Below, piece after piece: positions 1 to 5,894 of a DNA stretch of 7,327 bases. Positions within the stretch are counted from its first letter, which is position 1. Every line of letters begins with the position of its first letter. The DNA lies in assembly GCA_943324165.2 (NCBI GenBank), contig CALPKO020000062.1:1-7327 (forward strand), written 5' to 3'. The notes beneath the pieces were generated by a model. It did no database searches. It was not told the origin of the DNA and saw only the letters and a program-made list of their open reading frames with translations. The DNA is from Bdellovibrio sp. ZAP7 (GTDB lineage: Bacteria > Bacteroidota > Bacteroidia > Flavobacteriales > Flavobacteriaceae). The translations under genes were made by a program, and so were the position numbers.

Positions 1-78
1 ATTTTTGAAAAATGTTTAGGCAAAAGACCATTTGAACAAACAGACGAAGTGGCCATTTTACCGCTTTCCTATTTTTAG
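1..78 (+). CDS. C-terminal end of an unidentified protein (5' end outside the window)
   Basis: Frame 1 is open from the first base to a TAG at 76-78 and gives 25 residues ending in AILPLSYF. No start codon is visible, so this reads as the tail of a gene entering from the left. The evidence is the open frame, the same strand as recX, and the 37-base gap to the recX start, which would suit an operon. The tail is too short for me to recognise a family. A chance open frame of this length is possible, so the call is tentative. Confidence 0.5.
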   Translation: MFEKCLGKRPFEQTDEVAILPLSYF

Positions 79-115
79 TAATGGGTTTTTTTAATTTTAA
101 TAAAACGCAAATCAA

Positions 116-598
116 TTGACGCAAAAGACTTACACTGTTCGCGAGGCACAAATAAAGTTGGAACATTTTTGTGCCTACCAAGAGCGTTGTCATGTAGAAG
201 TTAATCAAAAGTTACGAGATTTAGGGATGATTCCACAAGCGATTGACTTGATAATAGTGCATTTAATTGACAACAATTTTTTGAACGAAAGTCGCTTTGC
301 TTGCAGTTTTGCCCGAGGGAAACACCGCATCAAATATTGGGGAAAAATCAGGATTGTAAATGAGTTGAAGGCCAGGCATATTTCTAAATTTAATATTGAT
401 TTGGGATTGAAAGAAATTAGCTTAGAGGAATATTGGCTCACTTTCGAAAAATTAGCCAATCACCATTGGGAAATCATGACTGAAAAAAACGCGTTGAAAA
501 AGCGTAAGAAATTTTGTGATTTCATGCTCCGAAAAGGATTTGAAAGCGCAATGGTTTACGAAAAATTAAAGGAATTAGAGAAAGAAGAAAAGCCATAA
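116..598 (+). CDS. recX: RecX family regulatory protein
   Basis: RecX is a cytoplasmic modulator that binds RecA or its filament and limits recombination and SOS activity. The product is 160 residues, a usual length for the family, and almost entirely helical. The recognisable core is the stretch FARGKHRIKYWGKIRIVNEL (about 65-84), matching the RecX pattern of a basic helix followed by a G-x-x-R-I-x-x-E-L helix. The N-terminal repeat (about 10-40, with the pattern YQERCHVEV-QKL) also fits the family's tandem three-helix design. The end is lysine-rich. The start is TTG: an in-frame TAA at 101-103 lies just upstream and no ATG or GTG lies between, while the first residues (TQKTYTVREA) already align with the family N-terminus. 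recA is not in the window. The gene sits 37 bases after the preceding open frame and may be cotranscribed with it. Confidence 0.9.
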   Translation: MTQKTYTVREAQIKLEHFCAYQERCHVEVNQKLRDLGMIPQAIDLIIVHLIDNNFLNESRFACSFARGKHRIKYWGKIRIVNELKARHISKFNIDLGLKEISLEEYWLTFEKLANHHWEIMTEKNALKKRKKFCDFMLRKGFESAMVYEKLKELEKEEKP

Positions 599-625
599 CA
601 GTTAGAAATTCAATTTCCTAAAAAC

Positions 626-656
626 TTGGCTGTCTTGCAAAAAAGTTATAATTTTG
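626..656 (+). promoter_or_regulatory. Candidate promoter of tig (Bacteroidota type)
   Basis: TTG at 626-628 is followed after 20 bases by TAATTTTG at 649-656, an exact match to the Bacteroidota -7 consensus TAnnTTTG with spacing inside the usual 17-23 range. Transcription would begin near 661-664, giving a leader of under 30 bases before the tig ATG at 690. The element lies after the recX stop, so tig probably has its own promoter. The -7 element lies in a perfect inverted repeat. Confidence 0.6.
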
Positions 657-659
657 CAA
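635..659. repeat. Perfect inverted repeat over the tig -7 element
   Basis: TTGCAAAA (635-642) and TTTTGCAA (652-659) form a perfect 8-base inverted repeat with a 9-base spacer. The right arm overlaps the TAATTTTG promoter element. It could be an operator, a weak hairpin after recX, or chance in AT-rich DNA. There is no T-tract after it, so it does not look like an intrinsic terminator. Confidence 0.4.
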
Positions 660-689
660 CCCAATTTTAGCACCTAAAATAAAGATCAA

Positions 690-2015
690 ATGGAAATCAA
701 AAGAATAGCAATTGATGCTGTAAATGAAATAATTGAAATGACAGTTGTCCACATGGATTACAAAGGTCAAGTAGCGAAAAGAATCAACGAAAAAATGCCT
801 TTAGCAACCGTAAAAGGTTTTAGAAAAGGAGCTGTTCCAAAAGATTTAGTAGCAAAACAATACGGAAAACCAATCAAAATAGAAGAAGTTCAGAAAGTAG
901 TAGATTTGGCTTTAGAGCGTTTTATCGTTTCAGAACGATTAAATTTGCTAGGAACGCCAATTCCAGTTGAAAATGAAAATTTTTCTTGGGACAATGAAGA
1001 AATGGTTTTTAAATTTGAAATCGGTCTTGCACCAAATTTTGATTTAGATTTAGAACCTAAGACTGAAATCATAAAATACAACGTAATTGCAGACGAAAAG
1101 CTGATTGATGGTCAACTTAAACGCATCCAAAAACAATTTGGAACAGCAATTCATCAAGATGAAATTACCGAAAATAGCGATATTAAAGGTACTTTTTCAA
1201 ATGCAGAAAATAACATCAACAAAGCAACAGAAATCACTTTAGATTTATTTAAAGATAAAGCTACTGCAAAAAAATTCATAGGTAAAAAACCTGGCGATGT
1301 TGTTGTATTAAGCACAAAAGGACTTTTCAATGACGACCATCAATTGATGGATTATTTGGGAGTGCACCACGACGATGTGCATGGTTTAGCAATTGATGTT
1401 GAATTCACAATCGAATCTATCAAAGGAACAGAATTGGCCAATTTTGACCAAGAATTGTTCGACAAGCTTTTTGGAGAAGGAAAAATCGCTTCTTTAGATG
1501 AATTGAAAGCGAAAATTAAAGAAGATGCAGAAGCGCAATTTGCCATTCAATCTCAAGAAAAATTATACAGAGATGTGCAAGAAGCATTAATCGACAATAC
1601 AAAATTCGATTTACCAGCACAATTCTTAAAAAAATGGTTGCAAAACGCTGGCGAAAAACAACTCTCTGAAGCGGAAGCGGAAATCGAGTACAACCGTTCA
1701 GAAAAAGGGTTGCGTTTTCAAATGATTGAAGGTAAAGCAATGGCTCAAACCGATTTGAAAGTAACTTTTGAGGATTTAAAAAGTTTCACAACCAATTTAA
1801 TTCGTCAACAAATGGCACAGTTTGGTCAAGCTAATGCTTCCGAACAAGAAATTGAAGGCATCGTAGCAAAAGTATTGTCTAATCAAGAAGAAGTAAAACG
1901 ACTTTCTCAAGAAGTGGTAAAAGAAAAAATGCTACAAGTTTTTGTAGAAAAAGCAAATCCAACGCCTAAAGAAGTTACTTATGATCAATTTGTAGCAGCA
2001 ATGTACGGCGAATAA
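690..2015 (+). CDS. tig: Trigger factor, ribosome-associated chaperone
   Basis: Trigger factor docks at the ribosomal exit tunnel and shields nascent chains. The product is 441 residues, close to the usual 430-450. The N-terminal ribosome-binding domain (about 1-125) carries the signature GFRKGAVP (43-50), the loop that contacts ribosomal protein uL23. A middle region (about 150-246) sits where the FKBP-type PPIase domain belongs but is poorly conserved, as I recall for Bacteroidota members. The C-terminal arm domain (about 247-441) includes the recognisable FDLPAQFLKKWL (306-317) and long charged helices. The ATG at 690 is followed at once by the conserved beta strand, so the start is secure. 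A TTG/TAnnTTTG promoter lies about 35-65 bases upstream and a strong terminator follows. The next genes are clpP and clpX, the order also seen in other bacteria such as E. coli (tig-clpP-clpX). Confidence 0.95.
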   Translation: MEIKRIAIDAVNEIIEMTVVHMDYKGQVAKRINEKMPLATVKGFRKGAVPKDLVAKQYGKPIKIEEVQKVVDLALERFIVSERLNLLGTPIPVENENFSWDNEEMVFKFEIGLAPNFDLDLEPKTEIIKYNVIADEKLIDGQLKRIQKQFGTAIHQDEITENSDIKGTFSNAENNINKATEITLDLFKDKATAKKFIGKKPGDVVVLSTKGLFNDDHQLMDYLGVHHDDVHGLAIDVEFTIESIKGTELANFDQELFDKLFGEGKIASLDELKAKIKEDAEAQFAIQSQEKLYRDVQEALIDNTKFDLPAQFLKKWLQNAGEKQLSEAEAEIEYNRSEKGLRFQMIEGKAMAQTDLKVTFEDLKSFTTNLIRQQMAQFGQANASEQEIEGIVAKVLSNQEEVKRLSQEVVKEKMLQVFVEKANPTPKEVTYDQFVAAMYGE

Positions 2016-2036
2016 TTTATAAATAATTTAATACCT

Positions 2037-2078
2037 TTGAGCGTCATAATTTTGTAATTTTGACGCTCAATTTTTTTT
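2037..2078 (+). terminator. Intrinsic terminator of tig
   Basis: TTGAGCGTCA (2037-2046) and TGACGCTCAA (2061-2070) form a perfect 10-base-pair, GC-containing stem with a 14-base loop, followed directly by eight T (2071-2078). It begins 22 bases after the tig stop and should separate tig from clpP transcription. On the minus strand no T-tract follows the stem, so it is one-directional. Confidence 0.9.
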
Positions 2079-2110
2079 GAAGCTATTACTGCTCTTTGTT
2101 GCAAGTTTTT

Positions 2111-2305
2111 TCAAGCCTTCCTTTTTTTGTAAGGAATAAAAAGAGCTTCCTTGTGGTCGCTTTTTTTCTCCAACAAAAAATAGTCAGTCTTTTCAAAAAG
2201 CTTTCCACTTCGATCAGGGCTAAAATCATAAACTTTTGATGAGTTATTTTCAAGATGCACGACAATTTGACAAAAACAAAAAACGGAACGAACTTTGATT
2301 CTCAA
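2111..2305 (-). CDS. Possible small hypothetical protein or gene remnant
   Basis: This minus-strand frame is open for 64 codons, from a TTG just after an in-frame TAA to a TGA, in the gap between tig and clpP, so it is not the shadow of a larger gene. A shorter start at an internal GTG (codon 17) would give 48 residues. The sequence is mixed and charged, with segments such as DFSPDRSGKLFEKTDYFL and a basic end (PYKKRKA); it has no clear membrane helix or signal peptide. I do not recognise the family. Against it: no ATG, no clear promoter, and overlap with the candidate clpP promoter. It could be a genuine small gene, the remnant of a larger one, or chance. The rest of this 340-base gap holds only the tig terminator and the clpP promoter candidate. 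Confidence 0.3.
   Translation of the reverse strand: MRIKVRSVFCFCQIVVHLENNSSKVYDFSPDRSGKLFEKTDYFLLEKKSDHKEALFIPYKKRKA
2266..2297 (+). promoter_or_regulatory. Candidate promoter of clpP (weak -7 match)
   Basis: TTTG at 2266-2269 is followed after 20 bases by GAACTTTG at 2290-2297, which differs from the TAnnTTTG consensus at one defined position (G for the first T). Transcription would start near 2302-2305, giving a leader of about 50 bases before the clpP ATG. The spacing is right, and a promoter is expected here because tig ends in a strong terminator. Confidence 0.4.
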
Positions 2306-2355
2306 TTATAGTTGTTTCTAAACATATAACTTATAAACATAAAACCTTTTTTATA

Positions 2356-3030
2356 ATGAACTACACGAAGGAATTTAAAAAATTTGCTACAAAACACCAA
2401 GGTGTAAACGCAATGTACTACGACAAAATAGTTGGAGCGATGACACCAACAAACATGACGCCATATATTATTGAAGAACGTCAACTCAACGTTTCTCAAT
2501 TGGACGTTTTTTCAAGATTGATGATGGACAGAATCATTTTTCTCGGAACAGGAATCGATGATCAAATCGCCAATATTGTGCAAGCTCAATTGCTTTTTTT
2601 AGAAAGTGCCGATGCTTCTAAAGACATTCAAATTTATTTGAACTCTCCTGGCGGAAGCGTTTATGCTGGTTTAGGAATATACGACACCATGCAATTTATC
2701 AAACCAGATGTTGCCACCATTTGTACCGGAATGGCAGCCTCGATGGGTGCTGTTTTGCTTTGTGCGGGTGCTGCTGGAAAACGTTCTGCACTGCCACATT
2801 CTCGCGTAATGATTCACCAACCCTCAGGTGGAGCTCAAGGAGTTGCAACCGATATGGAAATCAACTTACGTGAAATGCTGAAATTGAAAGACGAATTGTA
2901 TCAAATTATTTCTCATCATTCTGGGCAAACTTTCGACAAAGTCCATAAAGATTCCGAACGCGATTATTGGATGATTGCCGATGAAGCCAAAGAATACGGA
3001 ATGATTGATGAAGTTTTAAGAAGAAAATAA
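2356..3030 (+). CDS. clpP: ATP-dependent Clp protease proteolytic subunit ClpP
   Basis: ClpP is a serine peptidase that forms a barrel of two heptameric rings and degrades proteins unfolded by ClpX. The 224 residues contain the complete catalytic triad: Ser129 in GMAASMGAVLL, His154 in MIHQPSGG and Asp199 in HKDSERDYW. The oxyanion-loop segment NSPGGSVYAG is at 96-105. Aligning Ser129 with the E. coli precursor puts the mature N-terminus near residue 33, so the N-terminal prefix (about 32 residues) is longer than the 14-residue E. coli propeptide. The ATG at 2356 is chosen because residues 1-28 resemble other flavobacterial ClpPs as I recall them. No Shine-Dalgarno precedes it. clpX follows after 87 bases on the same strand with no visible promoter or terminator between, so the two are probably cotranscribed. 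Confidence 0.96.
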   Translation: MNYTKEFKKFATKHQGVNAMYYDKIVGAMTPTNMTPYIIEERQLNVSQLDVFSRLMMDRIIFLGTGIDDQIANIVQAQLLFLESADASKDIQIYLNSPGGSVYAGLGIYDTMQFIKPDVATICTGMAASMGAVLLCAGAAGKRSALPHSRVMIHQPSGGAQGVATDMEINLREMLKLKDELYQIISHHSGQTFDKVHKDSERDYWMIADEAKEYGMIDEVLRRK

Positions 3031-3043
3031 ATTTAGTTAAAAA

Positions 3044-3108
3044 GTTTCATGTTTCATGTTTCAAGTTGTTAAAATGACTTGAAACTTGAAACAAAAAAGA
3101 CTTGAAAC
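3044..3108. repeat. GTTTCA-type inverted and direct repeat cluster between clpP and clpX
   Basis: Three 7-base units lie in tandem from 3044 (GTTTCAT, GTTTCAT, GTTTCAA), followed by the reverse-complement units at 3077-3092 and an isolated ACTTGAAAC at 3100-3108. Arms 3051-3066 and 3077-3092 pair over 16 positions with one mismatch and a 10-base loop; the innermost 9 pairs (GTTTCAAGT/ACTTGAAAC) are perfect. On the + strand A residues follow, so it is not a standard terminator for clpP. It fills most of the 87-base gap and would sit in the clpP-clpX mRNA. Confidence 0.85.
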
Positions 3109-3117
3109 AAAAACCTG

Positions 3118-4350
3118 ATGGCAAAACAAACCCTTGAATGTTCTTTCTGCGGAAGGAAAAAACCCGAAACGAATTTATTGATTGCTGGTATTGACTCACA
3201 TATCTGCGATCGATGCATTGAGCAAGCGCATGGCATTGTATTAGAAGAAATAAAATCGTCGGCTGGAACAAAAAGTTCAGTTGATTTGATTTTGAAAAAA
3301 CCAAAAGAAATTCGTGCATTTTTAGATCAATATGTTATTGGACAAGACCAAACCAAAAAAGTAATGTCTGTTGCCGTTTACAATCACTACAAAAGATTGA
3401 TGCAACAAGACGAAAATGATGAAGTTGAAATTGAAAAATCAAACATCATTATGGTGGGACAAACTGGAACAGGAAAAACTTTGGTTGCCAAAACCATTGC
3501 TAAAATGCTAGATGTTCCGTTGGCAATAGTTGACGCCACCGTTTTGACTGAAGCAGGTTACGTTGGAGAAGATGTGGAAAGTATTTTAACCCGATTGCTT
3601 CAAGCGGCTGATTACGATGTAACAAAAGCAGAACGCGGCATTGTTTTTATTGATGAAATCGATAAAATTGCACGTAAAAGCGATAATCCATCAATCACAA
3701 GAGATGTTTCAGGAGAAGGTGTTCAACAAGCTTTGTTAAAATTATTAGAAGGTACCGTTGTAAATGTTCCACCAAAAGGAGGACGTAAACATCCAGACCA
3801 AAAATTTGTTGAAGTCAACACCCAAAACATTTTGTTTATTGCAGGCGGCGCTTTCGACGGAATTGAAAGAGTTATTTCCAAAAGATTAAACCGACAAGCA
3901 GTTGGTTACAACACATCAAAAAATGCAGACGAAATAGACAAAAATAATTTGTTGCAATACATCATACCAAAAGACATTAAAGATTTCGGTTTGATTCCTG
4001 AAATAATTGGGCGTTTACCGGTGTTGACGCACATGGATCCATTGGACAGAGCAACGCTTCGCGCGATTTTGACACAACCAAAAAATGCATTAATCAAGCA
4101 ATATCAAAAATTATTTTTGATGGACGATGTAGTATTTTCAATTACAGATGAAGCGTTAGATTTTATAGTAGAAAAAGCACTAGAATACAAATTAGGAGCC
4201 AGAGGATTACGTTCGCTTTGCGAAGCGATTTTGACCGATGCCATGTATGAATTGCCAAGTTCTGACGAAAAGATTTTAGAAATAGATTTTGATTATGCGA
4301 AAGAAAGTTTGAACAAGAATTTATTGAAGCGATTGGAAATTGCTTCATAG
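3118..4350 (+). CDS. clpX: ATP-dependent Clp protease ATP-binding subunit ClpX
   Basis: ClpX is a hexameric AAA+ unfoldase that recognises tagged substrates and threads them into ClpP. The 410 residues hold every expected element. The N-terminal zinc-binding domain has Cys8, Cys11, Cys30 and Cys33. Then follow Walker A GQTGTGKT (114-121), pore-1 loop GYVG (147-150), Walker B IVFIDEID (175-182), the pore-2 region SGEGVQQ (198-204), the RKH loop (223-225), the arginine finger in IGRLP (Arg299) and sensor 2 in GARGLRS (Arg362). The ClpP-docking loop, IGF in E. coli, reads VGY (262-264). The ATG at 3118 gives the usual zinc-finger spacing. The gene is probably cotranscribed with clpP and ends before a hairpin shared with the convergent tyrS. 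Confidence 0.97.
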   Translation: MAKQTLECSFCGRKKPETNLLIAGIDSHICDRCIEQAHGIVLEEIKSSAGTKSSVDLILKKPKEIRAFLDQYVIGQDQTKKVMSVAVYNHYKRLMQQDENDEVEIEKSNIIMVGQTGTGKTLVAKTIAKMLDVPLAIVDATVLTEAGYVGEDVESILTRLLQAADYDVTKAERGIVFIDEIDKIARKSDNPSITRDVSGEGVQQALLKLLEGTVVNVPPKGGRKHPDQKFVEVNTQNILFIAGGAFDGIERVISKRLNRQAVGYNTSKNADEIDKNNLLQYIIPKDIKDFGLIPEIIGRLPVLTHMDPLDRATLRAILTQPKNALIKQYQKLFLMDDVVFSITDEALDFIVEKALEYKLGARGLRSLCEAILTDAMYELPSSDEKILEIDFDYAKESLNKNLLKRLEIAS

Positions 4351-4389
4351 CGAAGATTATCGAATACAATTATGATTTTGATTTAGGAT

Positions 4390-4433
4390 AAAAAAAAGTT
4401 TGACGAATTTTTGATTCATCAAACTTTTTTTTT
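4390..4433. terminator. Bidirectional intrinsic terminator between clpX and tyrS
   Basis: Arms 4390-4408 and 4414-4432 pair at 18 of 19 positions (one C-A mismatch) around a 5-base TTTTG loop. The core is AAGTTTGA/TCAAACTT. The outer part is eight A on the left and nine T on the right (4425-4433), so each strand shows a stem followed by a T-tract. It lies 39 bases after the clpX stop and 44 bases after the tyrS stop, fitting a shared terminator for convergent genes. Confidence 0.9.
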
Positions 4434-4477
4434 AGTTCGGCACTTTTTACTAAATAATTCGAAAAAACAAACATTAG

Positions 4478-5773
4478 TTATTTCACCCGAACGACAAAAT
4501 AGTTTTTCTTACCGCTTTGCAATACAACAAATTGATTGTTGATTAAATCTTTGGCGGTTAAAACAAACTCTTCGTTTACTTTTTCTTTGTTTACAGAGAT
4601 AGAATTCGCTGTCAAAGCGCGTCTTGCTTCTCCGTTTGATTTAAAAAATCCAGTTTTTTCGTTCAAAATATTTACGATATTAATTCCGGTTTCAATTTCG
4701 CTCAAAGGAATCTCTGCTTGAGGAACGCCATCAAAAACTTCTAAAAATGTAATTGCATCCAATTTTCTAAGTCCATCCATTGAAGGACTAAAAAAAGCAT
4801 TTGACGCTTCAATGGCTTTGTCTAAATCCTCTTTTGAATGAACAAAAATTGTAACTTCTTCTGCCAATCGTTTTTGCAAAACCCTTAAATGAGGTGCCGT
4901 TTGATGTTCTTCAATTAAATGTGCTATTGTATTTTGGTCTAGAAATGTAAAGATTTTAACGTATTTTTCAGCATCAACGTCGGTTGTGTTTAACCAAAAT
5001 TGATAAAATTTATAAACCGAAGTTTTATCGGCAGTCAGCCAAACATTTCCACCTTCTGACTTTCCAAATTTGGACCCATCGGATTTTGTAACCAACGGAC
5101 TTGTCATTGCAAATGCTTTTGCATCGGAATTCACGTTCATTCTGCGCACCAATTCGGTGCCTGTTGTAATATTGCCCCACTGGTCGCTACCACCCATTTG
5201 CAGCAAACAATTGTAGTTTTTGTGTAAATGATAAAAATCGTAACCTTGAATTAATTGATAGGTAAATTCAGTAAAACTCATGCCATCGCCTTCACTTGAG
5301 ATGCGTTTTTTGACAGATTCTTTCGCCATCATATAGTTTACGGTGATGCGTTTTCCAACTTCGCGCGCAAAATCGATAAACGAAAATGCCTTCATCCAAT
5401 CGTAATTGTTTACTAAAACAGGAGCGTTTTTTTCGGTTGAATTAAAGTCTAAAAAGCGAGATAAAACTTGCTTAATTCCTGCAACATTATGGTTCAATGT
5501 TGCTTCGTCTAATAAATTTCTTTCGTCTGATTTTCCAGAAGGATCACCAATCATTCCGGTTGCTCCACCAACAAGCGCAATGGGTTTGTGGCCAAATTTT
5601 TCTAAATGAACCAACAATATAATAGGAACTAAATTGCCGATGTGCAAAGCATCTGAAGTTGGATCAAAACCGATGTAGGTAGTGGTCATTTCTTTAAGCA
5701 ATTGCTCTTCTGTGCCGGGCATAATGTCGTGGACTAGGCCTCTCCATTGCAATTCTGTGATGATATTGTTCAT
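4478..5773 (-). CDS. tyrS: Tyrosine--tRNA ligase
   Basis: This class I aminoacyl-tRNA synthetase activates tyrosine with ATP and charges tRNA-Tyr in the cytoplasm. The 431 residues match the usual bacterial length. The tyrosine pocket begins with TTYIGFDPTSDALHIGN (31-47), containing the HIGH-type motif as HIGN (44-47). The tyrosine-binding helix YQLIQGYDF is at 172-180, QMGGSDQWGN at 192-201, and the KMSKS-type loop is KFGKS (235-239), as in E. coli-type TyrRS. The C-terminal part (about 365-430) has the S4-like RNA-binding domain, including GEARRAL. The start is ATG after an A-rich leader without a Shine-Dalgarno, and an excellent TAnnTTTG promoter lies just upstream. No T-box or leader peptide is visible. 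It converges with clpX and diverges from the epimerase gene. Confidence 0.97.
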   Translation of the reverse strand: MNNIITELQWRGLVHDIMPGTEEQLLKEMTTTYIGFDPTSDALHIGNLVPIILLVHLEKFGHKPIALVGGATGMIGDPSGKSDERNLLDEATLNHNVAGIKQVLSRFLDFNSTEKNAPVLVNNYDWMKAFSFIDFAREVGKRITVNYMMAKESVKKRISSEGDGMSFTEFTYQLIQGYDFYHLHKNYNCLLQMGGSDQWGNITTGTELVRRMNVNSDAKAFAMTSPLVTKSDGSKFGKSEGGNVWLTADKTSVYKFYQFWLNTTDVDAEKYVKIFTFLDQNTIAHLIEEHQTAPHLRVLQKRLAEEVTIFVHSKEDLDKAIEASNAFFSPSMDGLRKLDAITFLEVFDGVPQAEIPLSEIETGINIVNILNEKTGFFKSNGEARRALTANSISVNKEKVNEEFVLTAKDLINNQFVVLQSGKKNYFVVRVK

Positions 5774-5794
5774 TTTTTATTTTCAAGATTTTTG

Positions 5795-5826
5795 CAAATA
5801 TAAGTCATTTCAATGCCAAAAGTCAA
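5795..5826 (-). promoter_or_regulatory. Candidate promoter of tyrS (Bacteroidota type)
   Basis: Read on the minus strand, TTG (5826-5824) is followed after 21 bases by TATATTTG (5802-5795), an exact match to TAnnTTTG. Transcription would begin near 5788-5790, leaving a leader of about 15-17 bases before the tyrS ATG at 5773. This is the clearest promoter in the window. Confidence 0.7.
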
Positions 5827-5835
5827 TATCCAATT

Positions 5836-5868
5836 CAATTTCAAAAATCAATTACAATTTCAAAAATC
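5836..5868. repeat. 14-base direct repeat in the tyrS/epimerase divergent region
   Basis: CAATTTCAAAAATC occurs at 5836-5849 and again at 5855-5868, a perfect 14-base copy with a 19-base period. It lies upstream of both divergent promoters. It may be a duplicated binding site or simple slippage in AT-rich DNA. Confidence 0.6.
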
Positions 5869-5882
5869 TAAAATCAAACAGC

Positions 5883-5890
5883 TATCTTTA
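5883..5890 (+). promoter_or_regulatory. Possible -7 element of the epimerase gene
   Basis: TATCTTTA matches TAnnTTTG except for the last base, and ends only 4 bases before the ATG at 5895. No TTG lies 17-23 bases upstream. If it is used, the transcript would start at or within a few bases of the start codon. Confidence 0.35.
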
Positions 5891-5894
5891 CAAA

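Noticed and set aside
2032..2062. Three matches to TAnnTTTG (2032-2039, 2047-2054, 2055-2062) around the tig terminator
   Set aside because: None has a TTG 17-23 bases upstream, and two lie in the terminator loop, so chance in AT-rich DNA is more likely than promoters.
2118..2152. TTCCTT-AAGGAA-TTCCTT, giving two mutually exclusive 6-base hairpins resembling an attenuator
   Set aside because: The arms are short and AT-rich, lie beyond the tig terminator and upstream of the candidate clpP start site, and there is no leader peptide or T-tract.
3047..3319. Minus-strand frame of 90 codons over the start of clpX
   Set aside because: It is a shadow of the clpX coding strand plus the repeat region, with no promoter or family resemblance.
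5682..5894. N-terminal extension of the epimerase frame by 71 codons
   Set aside because: It runs antisense through the start of tyrS and would precede the Rossmann strand that normally begins the protein; the ATG at 5895 fits the family.
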